A stretch of DNA of 64,000 nucleotides from Pedobacter ginsengisoli. Its GTDB lineage: Bacteria > Bacteroidota > Bacteroidia > Sphingobacteriales > Sphingobacteriaceae. Where the stretch lies: assembly GCF_002736205.1 (NCBI RefSeq), contig NZ_CP024091.1, forward strand, positions 4,027,555 to 4,091,554, read 5' to 3'. Numbering within the stretch: position 1 is the first letter of the stretch; each line of letters begins with the position of its first letter. The notes under the pieces were generated by a model. The model saw nothing but the letters and a program-made list of their open reading frames with translations, made no database searches and was not told the origin of the DNA. Shown here in pieces: positions 1-8,253 of the stretch. The translations under genes and the position numbers were made by a program.

Positions 1-1340
1 GTTAACAGATTACTGTAATCAGTCGTCGAATTTGAAACACCAAATTTCTTGGCTAGTGTTGTTCCAGATAGTCCTCCAGAGCTTGCGATATACTTAACTA
101 GAGCAGTCGTCTTTTTCAAAGATGGCAATATCATTGCACTTGTAAAATTACCAGCTCCAATAATACCTACAACCCCATTACTTCCTGAAAACTGTTTGCT
201 ATCATATGTTATTACTCTTTCTGGTTCCTGTTCTTTATTCTCATAAACAAGAATAGAAGCTATCGATTTAGAACCAGACATATTGCCATAGATATTCTCA
301 AAATCACTCAAGTCAACATGTTCAGTGATTAACGGAAGTACGTTAATATTTTTCTTACTGATGGACTGTAGAACTGCTTCAAAATTTCTTTTTTCAGTCC
401 ACCGAACAAATGCTAGAGGATAGTCGCGCCCTTTCTGTTCATAATCTTCATCATACCTACCTGGACCATAGGAGCAAGAAACTTGGAAGGTTAATTCTTT
501 TTCATAAAAATCTGCCCTACTAATATCCAAACCAACAACACCAACTAGTATTATACGTCCACGTTTTCTAGACATCTTTGCAGATTGAGCAATTATTTCA
601 TTGCCCTTATTTGAAGCTGTTATGATAACACCATCGGCTCCAATTCCATTTGTAAATGATTCAACAAATTGAACCTGATCATTACCATCGGCAGGATTTA
701 CTGCAGTAATTCCAAGGCTTTTAGCCAAAGTGATTTTTTGAGGATCAAAATCAAAGCCAATAACAGTACATCCATTTGCTATTAAAAGCTGTGCTGTTAA
801 AAGGCCAATTAGCCCCAGCCCAACAACAACAAAGGTTTCTCCTAGGGTAGGGTTTGCCAAACGGATACCTTGCAAACCTATCGCGCCTATAACAGTGAAT
901 GCCGCCTCATCATCTGAAACATCATCCGGAATTTTTGCAACTAAGTTCTGTGGTATTGAAACATATTCCGCATGGTTTCCGTTAGAAGCCACTCGATCAC
1001 CCACTTTAAAGTCACTAACTCCTTTACCAACCGCAATGACTTTTCCGACATTACAATAACCTAAAGGTAAAGGCTGCCCAAGCTTATTGAAAACAGCATC
1101 GAGAGTTGGTTTTAACCCATCGGTTTTTACCTTATCTAGAACCTGCTTTACCTTATCAGGTTGCTGGCGGGCTTTCTGTAAAAAATTAGCTTTTCCAAAT
1201 TCAACTAACATTCTCTCGGTCCCTAATGAGACTAAGCTTCTTGTAGTTTGGATCAACACTTGACCAGCCTTAACAACTGGCGCAGGTACTTCTTCTAAAA
1301 TAGTATTTCCGTTCTTGAGATCCTGAATAATTTGTTTCAT
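1..1340 (-). CDS. Bi-domain oxidoreductase (zinc-type alcohol dehydrogenase plus GFO/IDH/MocA), 3' end cut by the window
   Basis: I translated this frame by hand. It opens with ATG at 1338-1340 (MKQIIQDLKNGNTILEEVPA) and stays open to base 1, giving about 446 residues without a stop. Residues ~1-340 are a medium-chain dehydrogenase: a GroES-like part with PLGYCNVGKVIAVG, then a Rossmann fold with VVVGLGLIGLL. A second Rossmann motif, VGIIGAGNF, at ~395 opens a GFO/IDH/MocA domain that runs off the left edge. Full-length relatives are about 700 residues and are common in exopolysaccharide loci, where they are thought to oxidise or reduce a sugar nucleotide or sugar acid; the substrate is not known here. 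It lies 7 bases after the CapK-like gene and is the last visible gene of module A. Confidence 0.85.
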   Translation of the reverse strand, partial: MKQIIQDLKNGNTILEEVPAPVVKAGQVLIQTTRSLVSLGTERMLVEFGKANFLQKARQQPDKVKQVLDKVKTDGLKPTLDAVFNKLGQPLPLGYCNVGKVIAVGKGVSDFKVGDRVASNGNHAEYVSIPQNLVAKIPDDVSDDEAAFTVIGAIGLQGIRLANPTLGETFVVVGLGLIGLLTAQLLIANGCTVIGFDFDPQKITLAKSLGITAVNPADGNDQVQFVESFTNGIGADGVIITASNKGNEIIAQSAKMSRKRGRIILVGVVGLDISRADFYEKELTFQVSCSYGPGRYDEDYEQKGRDYPLAFVRWTEKRNFEAVLQSISKKNINVLPLITEHVDLSDFENIYGNMSGSKSIASILVYENKEQEPERVITYDSKQFSGSNGVVGIIGAGNFTSAMILPSLKKTTALVKYIASSGGLSGTTLAKKFGVSNSTTDYSNLL

Positions 1341-1347
1341 TATGTTA

Positions 1348-2685
1348 TTATTTAATAAGTAAAGCGGTCTTGCCTGAACTTGTTCTATATGGTTGATCTC
1401 GCTTTACATAAGTTATTTCTAGATTCAGATTCCTTTCGTCAAAAAATTTACTGGCTTCATCTACCTCAATTGAATCAGAAACAAAATGAATTTCAATCTT
1501 TCCTACTGAGATTTGTTTTACTTGAATAAATTTTGAATAATTAAAAATTTCGTGATGTCTTCCAAATATCAATCCTGTGAGATTAATCATTTTACCATTA
1601 TTATCCAATATGAATTCTCCTTCTCTGCCTTTTGTTATTTTGAAACTATTAAGAATTCCTTCATCCGTTTCAATTTCCGATATTCTATCTCCTGTATCAT
1701 ACCTTATTAAAGGTGAAGCAAAATTATAATAACTTGTGGCAATTAACCGATAATCATTTTCCTCTGAGTTTAGAGCTTCTGAAAAACCATAAGTTCCAAA
1801 AGGCTCGTACTTAAATCGTTCCTCTTTCTCATAAGCTAAAATTGCCCTTTCAGTATGTCCATACCAAGAGATGGTCTTAACATTAAAAATTTCTTCAATA
1901 ATTGCTCTATAATGCTCATGAGGATATTCAGAGCCCAAAAAAACCCCCCTAAGTCCTTTTTTTAACAAGGCTCCAAGTTCATTATTTTCATTTTTACAAT
2001 AAATAGCAAAATCATAAATTGAACTAGGATAGCCATGGAGATAGCTAATTGTATGTTTTTTTAGAATTCTTTTTAGTTGATCTGCAACCAATTTGTACTC
2101 CGCATATATATCGACCGCAAAATGATTCCTAACAACATCATATTCGATCGCTTTCCTTAAATCACTTCTTCCTCCAAACATCAATTTAAAATCAGACACT
2201 TTATAATTTAACTTGCCCCATACATGATGCATATGGGCCCATTCATGACCCATTGAACTTGGTTGTATGTAAAAACTAAAGGGAGTACCAGAGGATCCAC
2301 CAGTATTCACAATATATTTATCTGAAACGTATGAACTTCTGTCTTCAATGTCATATTCATTTAATATTGATTTTGATGTTAGAGGTATTTTTTGAATATC
2401 ATCAAATAATTTCAATTTACTAGGGTGAAATCCTTTACTATCATAGTAATTTTTATAAAACTTGGTATTAGAATAGCTAAATTCCGTTAAATCTTTTATT
2501 CTATTCAATATAAAGGTCTGCTTTTCCCTTGCTGAAAGTCTCTCAAACTTCTTTATTTCTACTGCTCTCTTTTTATAAATAGTGGCAAGTCCCGGCCTTA
2601 ACGAATAAGGAATTTTATTAACCAGCATTCCTATACTGGGTGGGATACATCTTAAATTTTCTTTAAGAAAAACGGCTATGCTCAT
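1348..2685 (-). CDS. CapK/PaaK-like adenylate-forming enzyme
   Basis: A 445-residue cytoplasmic protein of the phenylacetate-CoA ligase/CapK family. The phosphate-binding loop TGGSSGTPFSFY lies near residue 128, the ATP-binding motif RYDTGD near 328, and a C-terminal lysine occurs in SSGKTALLIK, so the adenylation machinery looks intact. Family members activate a carboxylate as an acyl-AMP and usually pass it to CoA; CapK homologues in capsule loci have no settled substrate. Its place between a glycosyltransferase and the bi-domain oxidoreductase suggests that it activates a carboxylic acid (an acyl group or possibly a uronic acid) for polysaccharide decoration, which is inference. No acyl-carrier protein or acyl-CoA dehydrogenase is visible nearby. 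Confidence 0.8.
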   Translation of the reverse strand: MSIAVFLKENLRCIPPSIGMLVNKIPYSLRPGLATIYKKRAVEIKKFERLSAREKQTFILNRIKDLTEFSYSNTKFYKNYYDSKGFHPSKLKLFDDIQKIPLTSKSILNEYDIEDRSSYVSDKYIVNTGGSSGTPFSFYIQPSSMGHEWAHMHHVWGKLNYKVSDFKLMFGGRSDLRKAIEYDVVRNHFAVDIYAEYKLVADQLKRILKKHTISYLHGYPSSIYDFAIYCKNENNELGALLKKGLRGVFLGSEYPHEHYRAIIEEIFNVKTISWYGHTERAILAYEKEERFKYEPFGTYGFSEALNSEENDYRLIATSYYNFASPLIRYDTGDRISEIETDEGILNSFKITKGREGEFILDNNGKMINLTGLIFGRHHEIFNYSKFIQVKQISVGKIEIHFVSDSIEVDEASKFFDERNLNLEITYVKRDQPYRTSSGKTALLIK

Positions 2686-2710
2686 TATTGGGATTTATAA
2701 TCATTAAATA

Positions 2711-3660
2711 TTAATGTATGGTCTTATATAATTCCATTACCTGATCTGCACTATTTTGAATAAAAACAGGCATTCGATTTTTATTTTCATATAGACAATC
2801 TAAAAAAGATTCTTTACTTGAATTTACGTAAATAAAACAACCTTCTGGGCGATCTACACAATCAGAAGCTATTACCTTTGTATTTAAATATAATGCTTCC
2901 TTAACCGATAACGAATCTCCATCAGATGTTGTTGCCCTTATAAATACATTTGACTTTTTTATTATTTCTACAAAAGAATGAGGTTCAGAAATAAATAGAA
3001 TATTGTCGCTAGAAGCAAAAGCTGAATACTGTTCCTTTAATTTTCCCGATGGATCTGAAATTAAAAGACATGAATTAGGTATTGTCACGAAAATATTGAG
3101 CAAAAAATCGATCCCATATAAATCATTTCCATTCTCATCAAGCACATAATTATGAGCATTGGTGCAAGCTATTATATCCTTCTCATTTATTTTAAGGCAA
3201 AGTAGTTCATTTATCTTATTTGAAAGTTCATACTCGCTTTCCATTGGTGGGATAAATGCTGATATAAGTTGTACTTTATTTCGGCTATTAATTTTTTTTA
3301 GAGCATTTCTGTAGCTATAATCGTTTAATACTAAATTGCAAGATGAAAATTTAAGAGTCATAACATCAAAGAAACTATTAAATGAATATTTTCCGTGAAA
3401 AGTTATTATGACTTTCTTATTCATACATCTAAATAAAAATGTAGTTAAAAGTCTAACTATTTTATTGCTAAAGTGAGTATGAATTATTTTTGCTTTTATT
3501 ATCTTACTGAAAGCTTCCCTCAACTTCTCCTTTTTATAATCAAAAAAGTCACATGGAACCTCCTTATTTAGCAATGTATAAACAAGTCTTGACAAATGAA
3601 CAGTCACCCCCCCAATGGAGGTGGCATTGTTCCGACTAACAATATCCTCTTATCCGTCAT
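2711..3660 (-). CDS. Glycosyltransferase (family 4-like), frameshifted in a G7 tract near its start
   Basis: The uninterrupted frame is 2711-3607 from a GTG, 298 residues beginning TVHLSRLVY. The real start is probably ATG at 3658-3660, directly after the upstream stop codon: it reads MTDKRILLVGTMPPPLGG, the classic N-terminus of a GT-B glycosyltransferase, and then hits TGA at 3604-3606. The two frames join exactly at seven G residues (3607-3613); eight G would give an intact 316-residue enzyme with the expected GGVTVHLSRL loop. The C-terminal half keeps a donor-site-like DGDSLSVKEALYLNTKVIAS. It would transfer a sugar from a nucleotide donor onto the lipid-linked repeat unit. It may be a true off-state, a pseudogene or a sequencing error; translation from the GTG would lack the sugar-nucleotide loop. 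Confidence 0.75.
3607..3613 (-). repeat. G7 homopolymer at the frameshift of the glycosyltransferase
   Basis: Seven consecutive C on the + strand (G on the coding strand) sit exactly where the N-terminal frame and the body frame of the glycosyltransferase meet. Gain of one G restores the full-length protein. Such tracts are slippage-prone, so the gene could switch, but a base-calling error is equally possible. Confidence 0.8.
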
Positions 3661-5106
3661 CTAGAATCCAATTAAAACCTGGTATTTAATAGATTCCCAT
3701 TCCTTAGCATCAATCGCTCCAGATAGCAATTTATTTACAAGGGAATTTGATAAATTTTCTCCGTGATTCAATTTGTAAATATTAAGAAATGCATATTCCT
3801 CCATTCCATAACTTAGAGCCTCCCACCTTAAGCTAGAAAAAATCTCATTACCTTTTCTATATATCAATGTATTATCGCTTGTAGGGATTTTTGTACTAAT
3901 ATCCCAAGAACCTCGTCCCTCGCTAAACTGTTTTAGACCAAGAGAGCCAACGGCAGAATTAACATCTGCATAATTCCATGCTCCTATACCCATTGCGTTT
4001 AAAGAAAAGGCCTTAATTCCAATCTTTTGATATAAGGAGGCCATTATATTCCGGCTACCAGCTGGAATTTCATACAACCAAAGAGCGGTAGTAGGCTTTT
4101 TAAGCTCATTAATTTTTTTTACGAACTCCATGCTACCAGAGTATACTTGTAAATACTCCAGTTTCTTTGCTAAAGGAATCGCATCGTAATTGCCTATTGT
4201 TGCAAAAAAAGGATTATTAATATTCTCTGATCTACACCAATCATATAATTCGCTTAGTGTTTTTACACTATTGCCTTTTGGCTCATCATAAGGATAGAGT
4301 AAAACATTTTGAGCTGGGATATTCAGATCGGCGAATATATTGGATACAACTTTATTCCATTTAAGAAAACTATCTTTCCACGAACTTGTTAAAACACTCT
4401 TTGTATTTTGATTATAACCAAGGTACAGTAAATAGTACTTAAATCTATTATTAGTTCCCTTCAAATACCCCCTTAACTTACTTAACCCTGCTTCACTAAT
4501 ATTCCCAACAGCGGGGAATAAGCCTGGAGGGATAACTAACACATTGGAGTTATGGCTAATTAAATCATCAACAATTTTTGATTTATTCCCCTTTGTCAAG
4601 AAGTTATAATCAAAATACGCCCATACATTCAAACTTAATGGATTTTGAAACTTAATATCAGATACTTTGATTTCTTTAGTTAGGATACAAGAGTCCTCGT
4701 CTGTATTTATCGTAATCTTTAAAGTCTCATTACCATATTTTACACCATAAAAACGAACTAAAAAATATTGGGTCTTGTTATAAGGTTGGAGTTCAGAACC
4801 CTCAACCGGAACCATTCTATCTAAAATATTTCTATTCTTATAGTCCGTCATAAGGGGTAAATAGTATATTTTCACACTTGCAAATTTTGAAAGTACATTT
4901 ATGCCCTCAACTCTTTTTCCCTTTAAATTATTTACAGCTAGAAGTCTATAATTGGAACCACTTAATAAGACTGGAATAACATCATTTAACTTAACTTTTT
5001 GGAGATTATCCAAACGGTTATTCCATGGATAGTACCAGTTGCTTTTTTGTGCAAACGAAGATTCAATAAAAAAGAAGCTACACAATAATAAAAGTATTTT
5101 TTTCAT
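3661..5106 (-). CDS. Secreted glycosidase-like protein of unassigned family
   Basis: I place the start at ATG 5104-5106 rather than the TTG 12 bases upstream, because it gives a clean signal peptide, MKKILLLLCSFFFIESSFAQ. The mature protein is about 460 residues. N-terminal beta-rich sequence is followed by a region that looks like a TIM-barrel hydrolase, with NVWAYFDYNF, LLYPYDEP and LWLYEIPAG; the acidic DEP and YE positions would suit catalytic residues. This resembles the DUF4091-type glycoside-hydrolase-like group, but I cannot assign a family. Sitting between the Wzy-like gene and the frameshifted glycosyltransferase, it may trim or remodel the exported polysaccharide in the periplasm or outside; that role is inferred. 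Confidence 0.6.
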   Translation of the reverse strand: MKKILLLLCSFFFIESSFAQKSNWYYPWNNRLDNLQKVKLNDVIPVLLSGSNYRLLAVNNLKGKRVEGINVLSKFASVKIYYLPLMTDYKNRNILDRMVPVEGSELQPYNKTQYFLVRFYGVKYGNETLKITINTDEDSCILTKEIKVSDIKFQNPLSLNVWAYFDYNFLTKGNKSKIVDDLISHNSNVLVIPPGLFPAVGNISEAGLSKLRGYLKGTNNRFKYYLLYLGYNQNTKSVLTSSWKDSFLKWNKVVSNIFADLNIPAQNVLLYPYDEPKGNSVKTLSELYDWCRSENINNPFFATIGNYDAIPLAKKLEYLQVYSGSMEFVKKINELKKPTTALWLYEIPAGSRNIMASLYQKIGIKAFSLNAMGIGAWNYADVNSAVGSLGLKQFSEGRGSWDISTKIPTSDNTLIYRKGNEIFSSLRWEALSYGMEEYAFLNIYKLNHGENLSNSLVNKLLSGAIDAKEWESIKYQVLIGF

Positions 5107-5123
5107 ATTATTTTTCAAAGTGG

Positions 5124-6467
5124 TTAACCCTTAATTACAAAATACATCCCAAGTAGTGACAGATATAAAAATAATGTTAAGAGAGCCAAATTTAATCTCA
5201 TAGTTTTAGTAGCTCCCAAATAAACATTCATACTGGCTATCAAAATTATTGGATTGATCGCCATAATCCTTCTGGTGTCTGCGTTTACTGAAGCGCCAAG
5301 AATTAGGATGAGTGCAATAATAAAAAGAACAAAAAGTCTTCTATCTATTAATGCTCTAAGCTTTGCGGAATAAAGAAGTAGCAATAATTGGGCCCAAATA
5401 AAAAACCAAAATAAAGCGGCTATACTCAATGGAATAAACCCTAATCCTTCCTTATCTAAACCTACATAAAATGGGAAAGGCAACGTTTGTGAAAACAGTC
5501 CCGCAGCTATGTGGCGAATCCCCCAAGGCAATTTCAAAAGAGACGCACCCAAAGAATCCCCTGAAGCGACATCTTTTGAATAACCAAGATACACATCTGA
5601 GGTTGTATTTAACATATTGAAGAAATTTCCAATTTGATTACTAATTGCTAAAATCGCCAGTAAAAAAATTGGAAGGACAAGAACAAACTTATATTTTGAA
5701 TCATTTTCTTCTAAATAAAGATATAAATAAGCGAATAGGAATATCAATGAAAATATACCATGTTCCGGGCGGAACAAAAACACTATTACCGATAAAGCCA
5801 AAAATAATGGAACTTTACTTAAGCTTTGCTTTGTGTAAAACAAATAGATCAATAATATAAAACAAAAACCAATAGGAACGTCTCTTACTAAAACGGCAGA
5901 GTAGAACAAAGAATAAGAAAGAAAGCCATATAATAAAGTAACAAAAAGTGCTTTTCTTTTATCAAAATAATGAGTGGCTATTATAAAAACATAAGGTAAA
6001 ATCATTGATGAAAAAAACACAATGATTAATTTTTGAACAATAATACTGTTCCCATCTATATGATTTGTAACAAAAGCAATCATTCCAGAAATTAAGGCAA
6101 AAGCTTTCCAATCTGCACAGACGAAATCAGTGAAAGAAGTCAAAATCACATTCCACATTGTTGGCAACTCTCCTAGCATCGAAGCGTAATTGTAAAAATG
6201 CACAGAGTCCTTTGCATAAAAATAATCAACAAGCGGGCTTGACACATATGAATAATTACACGCTATCGAATATATACTATAAATAAGAAAAAACAGATAA
6301 AAAACATTAACAGAGGTAGTTTTATACTTTTTTATGGTTGTGGAAATTATTAATCTTCCTGTGAAAATCCAGAAACATGCCCAAATAAAAATTGACAGCC
6401 TATGCTCTAGAAACATCACTAGAGAAAAAAATAAAACGGAAAGCACCAAAATCAAAGTTCTATTCAT
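5124..6467 (-). CDS. Multi-pass membrane protein, probable Wzy-type polymerase of module A
   Basis: 447 residues with roughly eleven hydrophobic segments and short loops; a larger loop around residues 75-110 contains the sequence YYAKDSVHFYNYASML. FLFRPEHGIF lies around residue 235. There is no sequence motif that fixes the function, but module A has a flippase (10011-11471) and needs a polymerase, and this is its only other polytopic protein. Wzy proteins join repeat units on the periplasmic face of the inner membrane. A GT-C or ArnT-like glycosyltransferase is an alternative. The ATG abuts the stop of the upstream GT4 gene, so the two are probably translationally coupled. Confidence 0.55.
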   Translation of the reverse strand: MNRTLILVLSVLFFSLVMFLEHRLSIFIWACFWIFTGRLIISTTIKKYKTTSVNVFYLFFLIYSIYSIACNYSYVSSPLVDYFYAKDSVHFYNYASMLGELPTMWNVILTSFTDFVCADWKAFALISGMIAFVTNHIDGNSIIVQKLIIVFFSSMILPYVFIIATHYFDKRKALFVTLLYGFLSYSLFYSAVLVRDVPIGFCFILLIYLFYTKQSLSKVPLFLALSVIVFLFRPEHGIFSLIFLFAYLYLYLEENDSKYKFVLVLPIFLLAILAISNQIGNFFNMLNTTSDVYLGYSKDVASGDSLGASLLKLPWGIRHIAAGLFSQTLPFPFYVGLDKEGLGFIPLSIAALFWFFIWAQLLLLLYSAKLRALIDRRLFVLFIIALILILGASVNADTRRIMAINPIILIASMNVYLGATKTMRLNLALLTLFLYLSLLGMYFVIKG

Positions 6468-7649
6468 CTACTGTTTTCTCAAATTTACAATCAAATTATG
6501 CGCCATAACCTTACTAGTAAAGCTACTTTTAAATTTCTTCAATGCATTCTGACCTAATTCCCTTCTAGCAGAATTATTAATTAATAGATATTTCATTTTC
6601 CCTTCTAGTTCATCCACATTAAATGAATCTACAATTGCACCTGTTAAACCATCTTTAACTGCCTCAAACACTCCACCCAAGTTCCCTGAAATTGATGGCA
6701 CTCCACATGCAGCCGCTTCTATATATACTAGACCAAAGGATTCTTCCAACCTACTTGGCAAGACAAAAAGGTCCGCAATAGCATAATATTTAGAAAGTGT
6801 TTCTCTATCTACACCGCCAACAAAATTGACACTATTGCTTATTCCTAAACTTTCTGCCTGTTTCTTCAAACTTTCAAGATAACATCCATCACCAACAATC
6901 AGGAGAAAAACGTCGGAAAGTTCACTTAAAATCCTTGAATAGGCATCTAACACCTTATCTTGCCCTTTCATTTGAATTAACCGGGAAGCAGAAAGAAGTA
7001 CTTTTTTACCTAAGGGTATCCCAAAAAAATTCTTTAATTCACTAATTTCATCTGGAGTTCTTACATAAAAGGTATTTTCATTTACCCCGTGCTGAACCAA
7101 AGCAATTTTATTTTTAAGTTCTGGCATAAACTTATTCCAAGTTTGTTTCTCATTTTCACTTACGGTAATCAAAAGTCTTTGTCTAGAAAATAATCGTTTT
7201 AATTTTCCACTTAAGCTAAAAAAGCGTATAAGCCTAGAAGGCTTGACAAAAAAAGAATTAATTTCATTTCCATGAAAAACACTAATAGACTTTGGAATTT
7301 CTTTCTTAAAGGACTGACTAAATACAGAAAATATTTTTTTTGCTCTACCATCGCTTAAAATAATAAAGTCATATTCTTTTATTCTTATAATTTTCTTTAT
7401 TAAAAAGAAAAACTGCAAAAAATGCAGCCCATTTCGAGGGATAAAATCAAAGACATTAATATCATAGGAGGATTTTAAGCGATTTTTGATAACGGAACTT
7501 TCTTGCAAATGATTATATGTTACGATGTCAACATTACATTGATTCGATGCTAGACCTATTGCCATATCATGAGCATAAACTCCGGCCCCTCCAATAATAG
7601 GAGGGAATTCGTATGTTATAATAAGTACATTCTGACTATTCATTTCCAT
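6468..7649 (-). CDS. Glycosyltransferase family 4
   Basis: A GT-B fold enzyme of about 393 residues. The N-terminus has the acceptor-domain loop ITYEFPPIIGGAGVYAHD, and the donor domain carries FGIPLGKKVLLSASRL and ESFGLVYIEAAACGVPSISG, the E-x7-E nucleotide-sugar site of GT4. A TTG six bases upstream is in frame, but ATG at 7647-7649 or 7641-7643 is more likely; both overlap the 3' end of the acyltransferase gene, as expected for coupled translation. It adds one sugar of the module A repeat unit on the cytoplasmic face; donor and linkage cannot be read from the sequence. Confidence 0.85.
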   Translation of the reverse strand: MEMNSQNVLIITYEFPPIIGGAGVYAHDMAIGLASNQCNVDIVTYNHLQESSVIKNRLKSSYDINVFDFIPRNGLHFLQFFFLIKKIIRIKEYDFIILSDGRAKKIFSVFSQSFKKEIPKSISVFHGNEINSFFVKPSRLIRFFSLSGKLKRLFSRQRLLITVSENEKQTWNKFMPELKNKIALVQHGVNENTFYVRTPDEISELKNFFGIPLGKKVLLSASRLIQMKGQDKVLDAYSRILSELSDVFLLIVGDGCYLESLKKQAESLGISNSVNFVGGVDRETLSKYYAIADLFVLPSRLEESFGLVYIEAAACGVPSISGNLGGVFEAVKDGLTGAIVDSFNVDELEGKMKYLLINNSARRELGQNALKKFKSSFTSKVMAHNLIVNLRKQ

Positions 7650-8208
7650 CTTCAACTAACCAAGCATTACAAACATAACCTTCTACACCTCGACTACTAC
7701 TAATTTCACAGGGGTTCCCTCTTACTAAAGAGAAATCTGGGACATCAGTTGTAACATACGTTCCTGGGGCAATCAAAACATTATTTCCGACCTTTATATT
7801 TCCCACAATAACCACATTACTTCCAATCCAAACATTATTCCCAATTTTAGGAACTCCTTTAAGCCTACCCCTACTTACCTGACCTATGACCACACCTGGA
7901 GATATATTAACATTATCACCTATATGAGTCCCTCCATTTATTATTATATTCCCAAAATGGCCGATATAGAATCCCTTTCCAATTTTGGCTGAAAAAAACT
8001 GAAAACCATATTTATAGCTATAATGTCTAACGATTATGTAAAAGAGCCAATACAGAGGATTTTTTTTAGACAAAGTGGACTTAATTCTATAGAAAAACAT
8101 AAATCTAAATCCTTCTACTAAAAAAAATGATTTTAAAAAAGTCCTTTTGTCAGTCTTTCCATAATAACGATAAAGATCTGATTTTATCAATTCAAAAACT
8201 CGTATCAT
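7636..8208 (-). CDS. Serine-acetyltransferase-like hexapeptide acyltransferase (WcaB-like)
   Basis: 190 residues. A helical N-terminal part of about 85 residues (DLYRYYGKTDKRTFLKSFF) is followed by left-handed beta-helix hexapeptide repeats, including GTHIGDNVNISPGVVIGQ, IGNNVWIGSNVVIVG and VGNNVLIAPGTYVTTDVP. This is the architecture of CysE-like proteins recruited to exopolysaccharide O-acetylation, such as the colanic-acid WcaB group. It probably transfers acetyl from acetyl-CoA to a repeat-unit sugar hydroxyl before flipping. A housekeeping CysE is unlikely because the gene is embedded in the glycosyltransferase operon and overlaps its neighbour. Confidence 0.8.
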   Translation of the reverse strand: MIRVFELIKSDLYRYYGKTDKRTFLKSFFLVEGFRFMFFYRIKSTLSKKNPLYWLFYIIVRHYSYKYGFQFFSAKIGKGFYIGHFGNIIINGGTHIGDNVNISPGVVIGQVSRGRLKGVPKIGNNVWIGSNVVIVGNIKVGNNVLIAPGTYVTTDVPDFSLVRGNPCEISSSRGVEGYVCNAWLVEDGNE

Positions 8209-8253
8209 ATTTTTAATTAAAGCATTATATTGATATTCAATTTGAATGTTATC

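Noticed and set aside
49-246. Short rightward open frame at the left edge
   Set aside because: It is antisense to the bi-domain oxidoreductase, whose leftward frame reads through with clear domain motifs.
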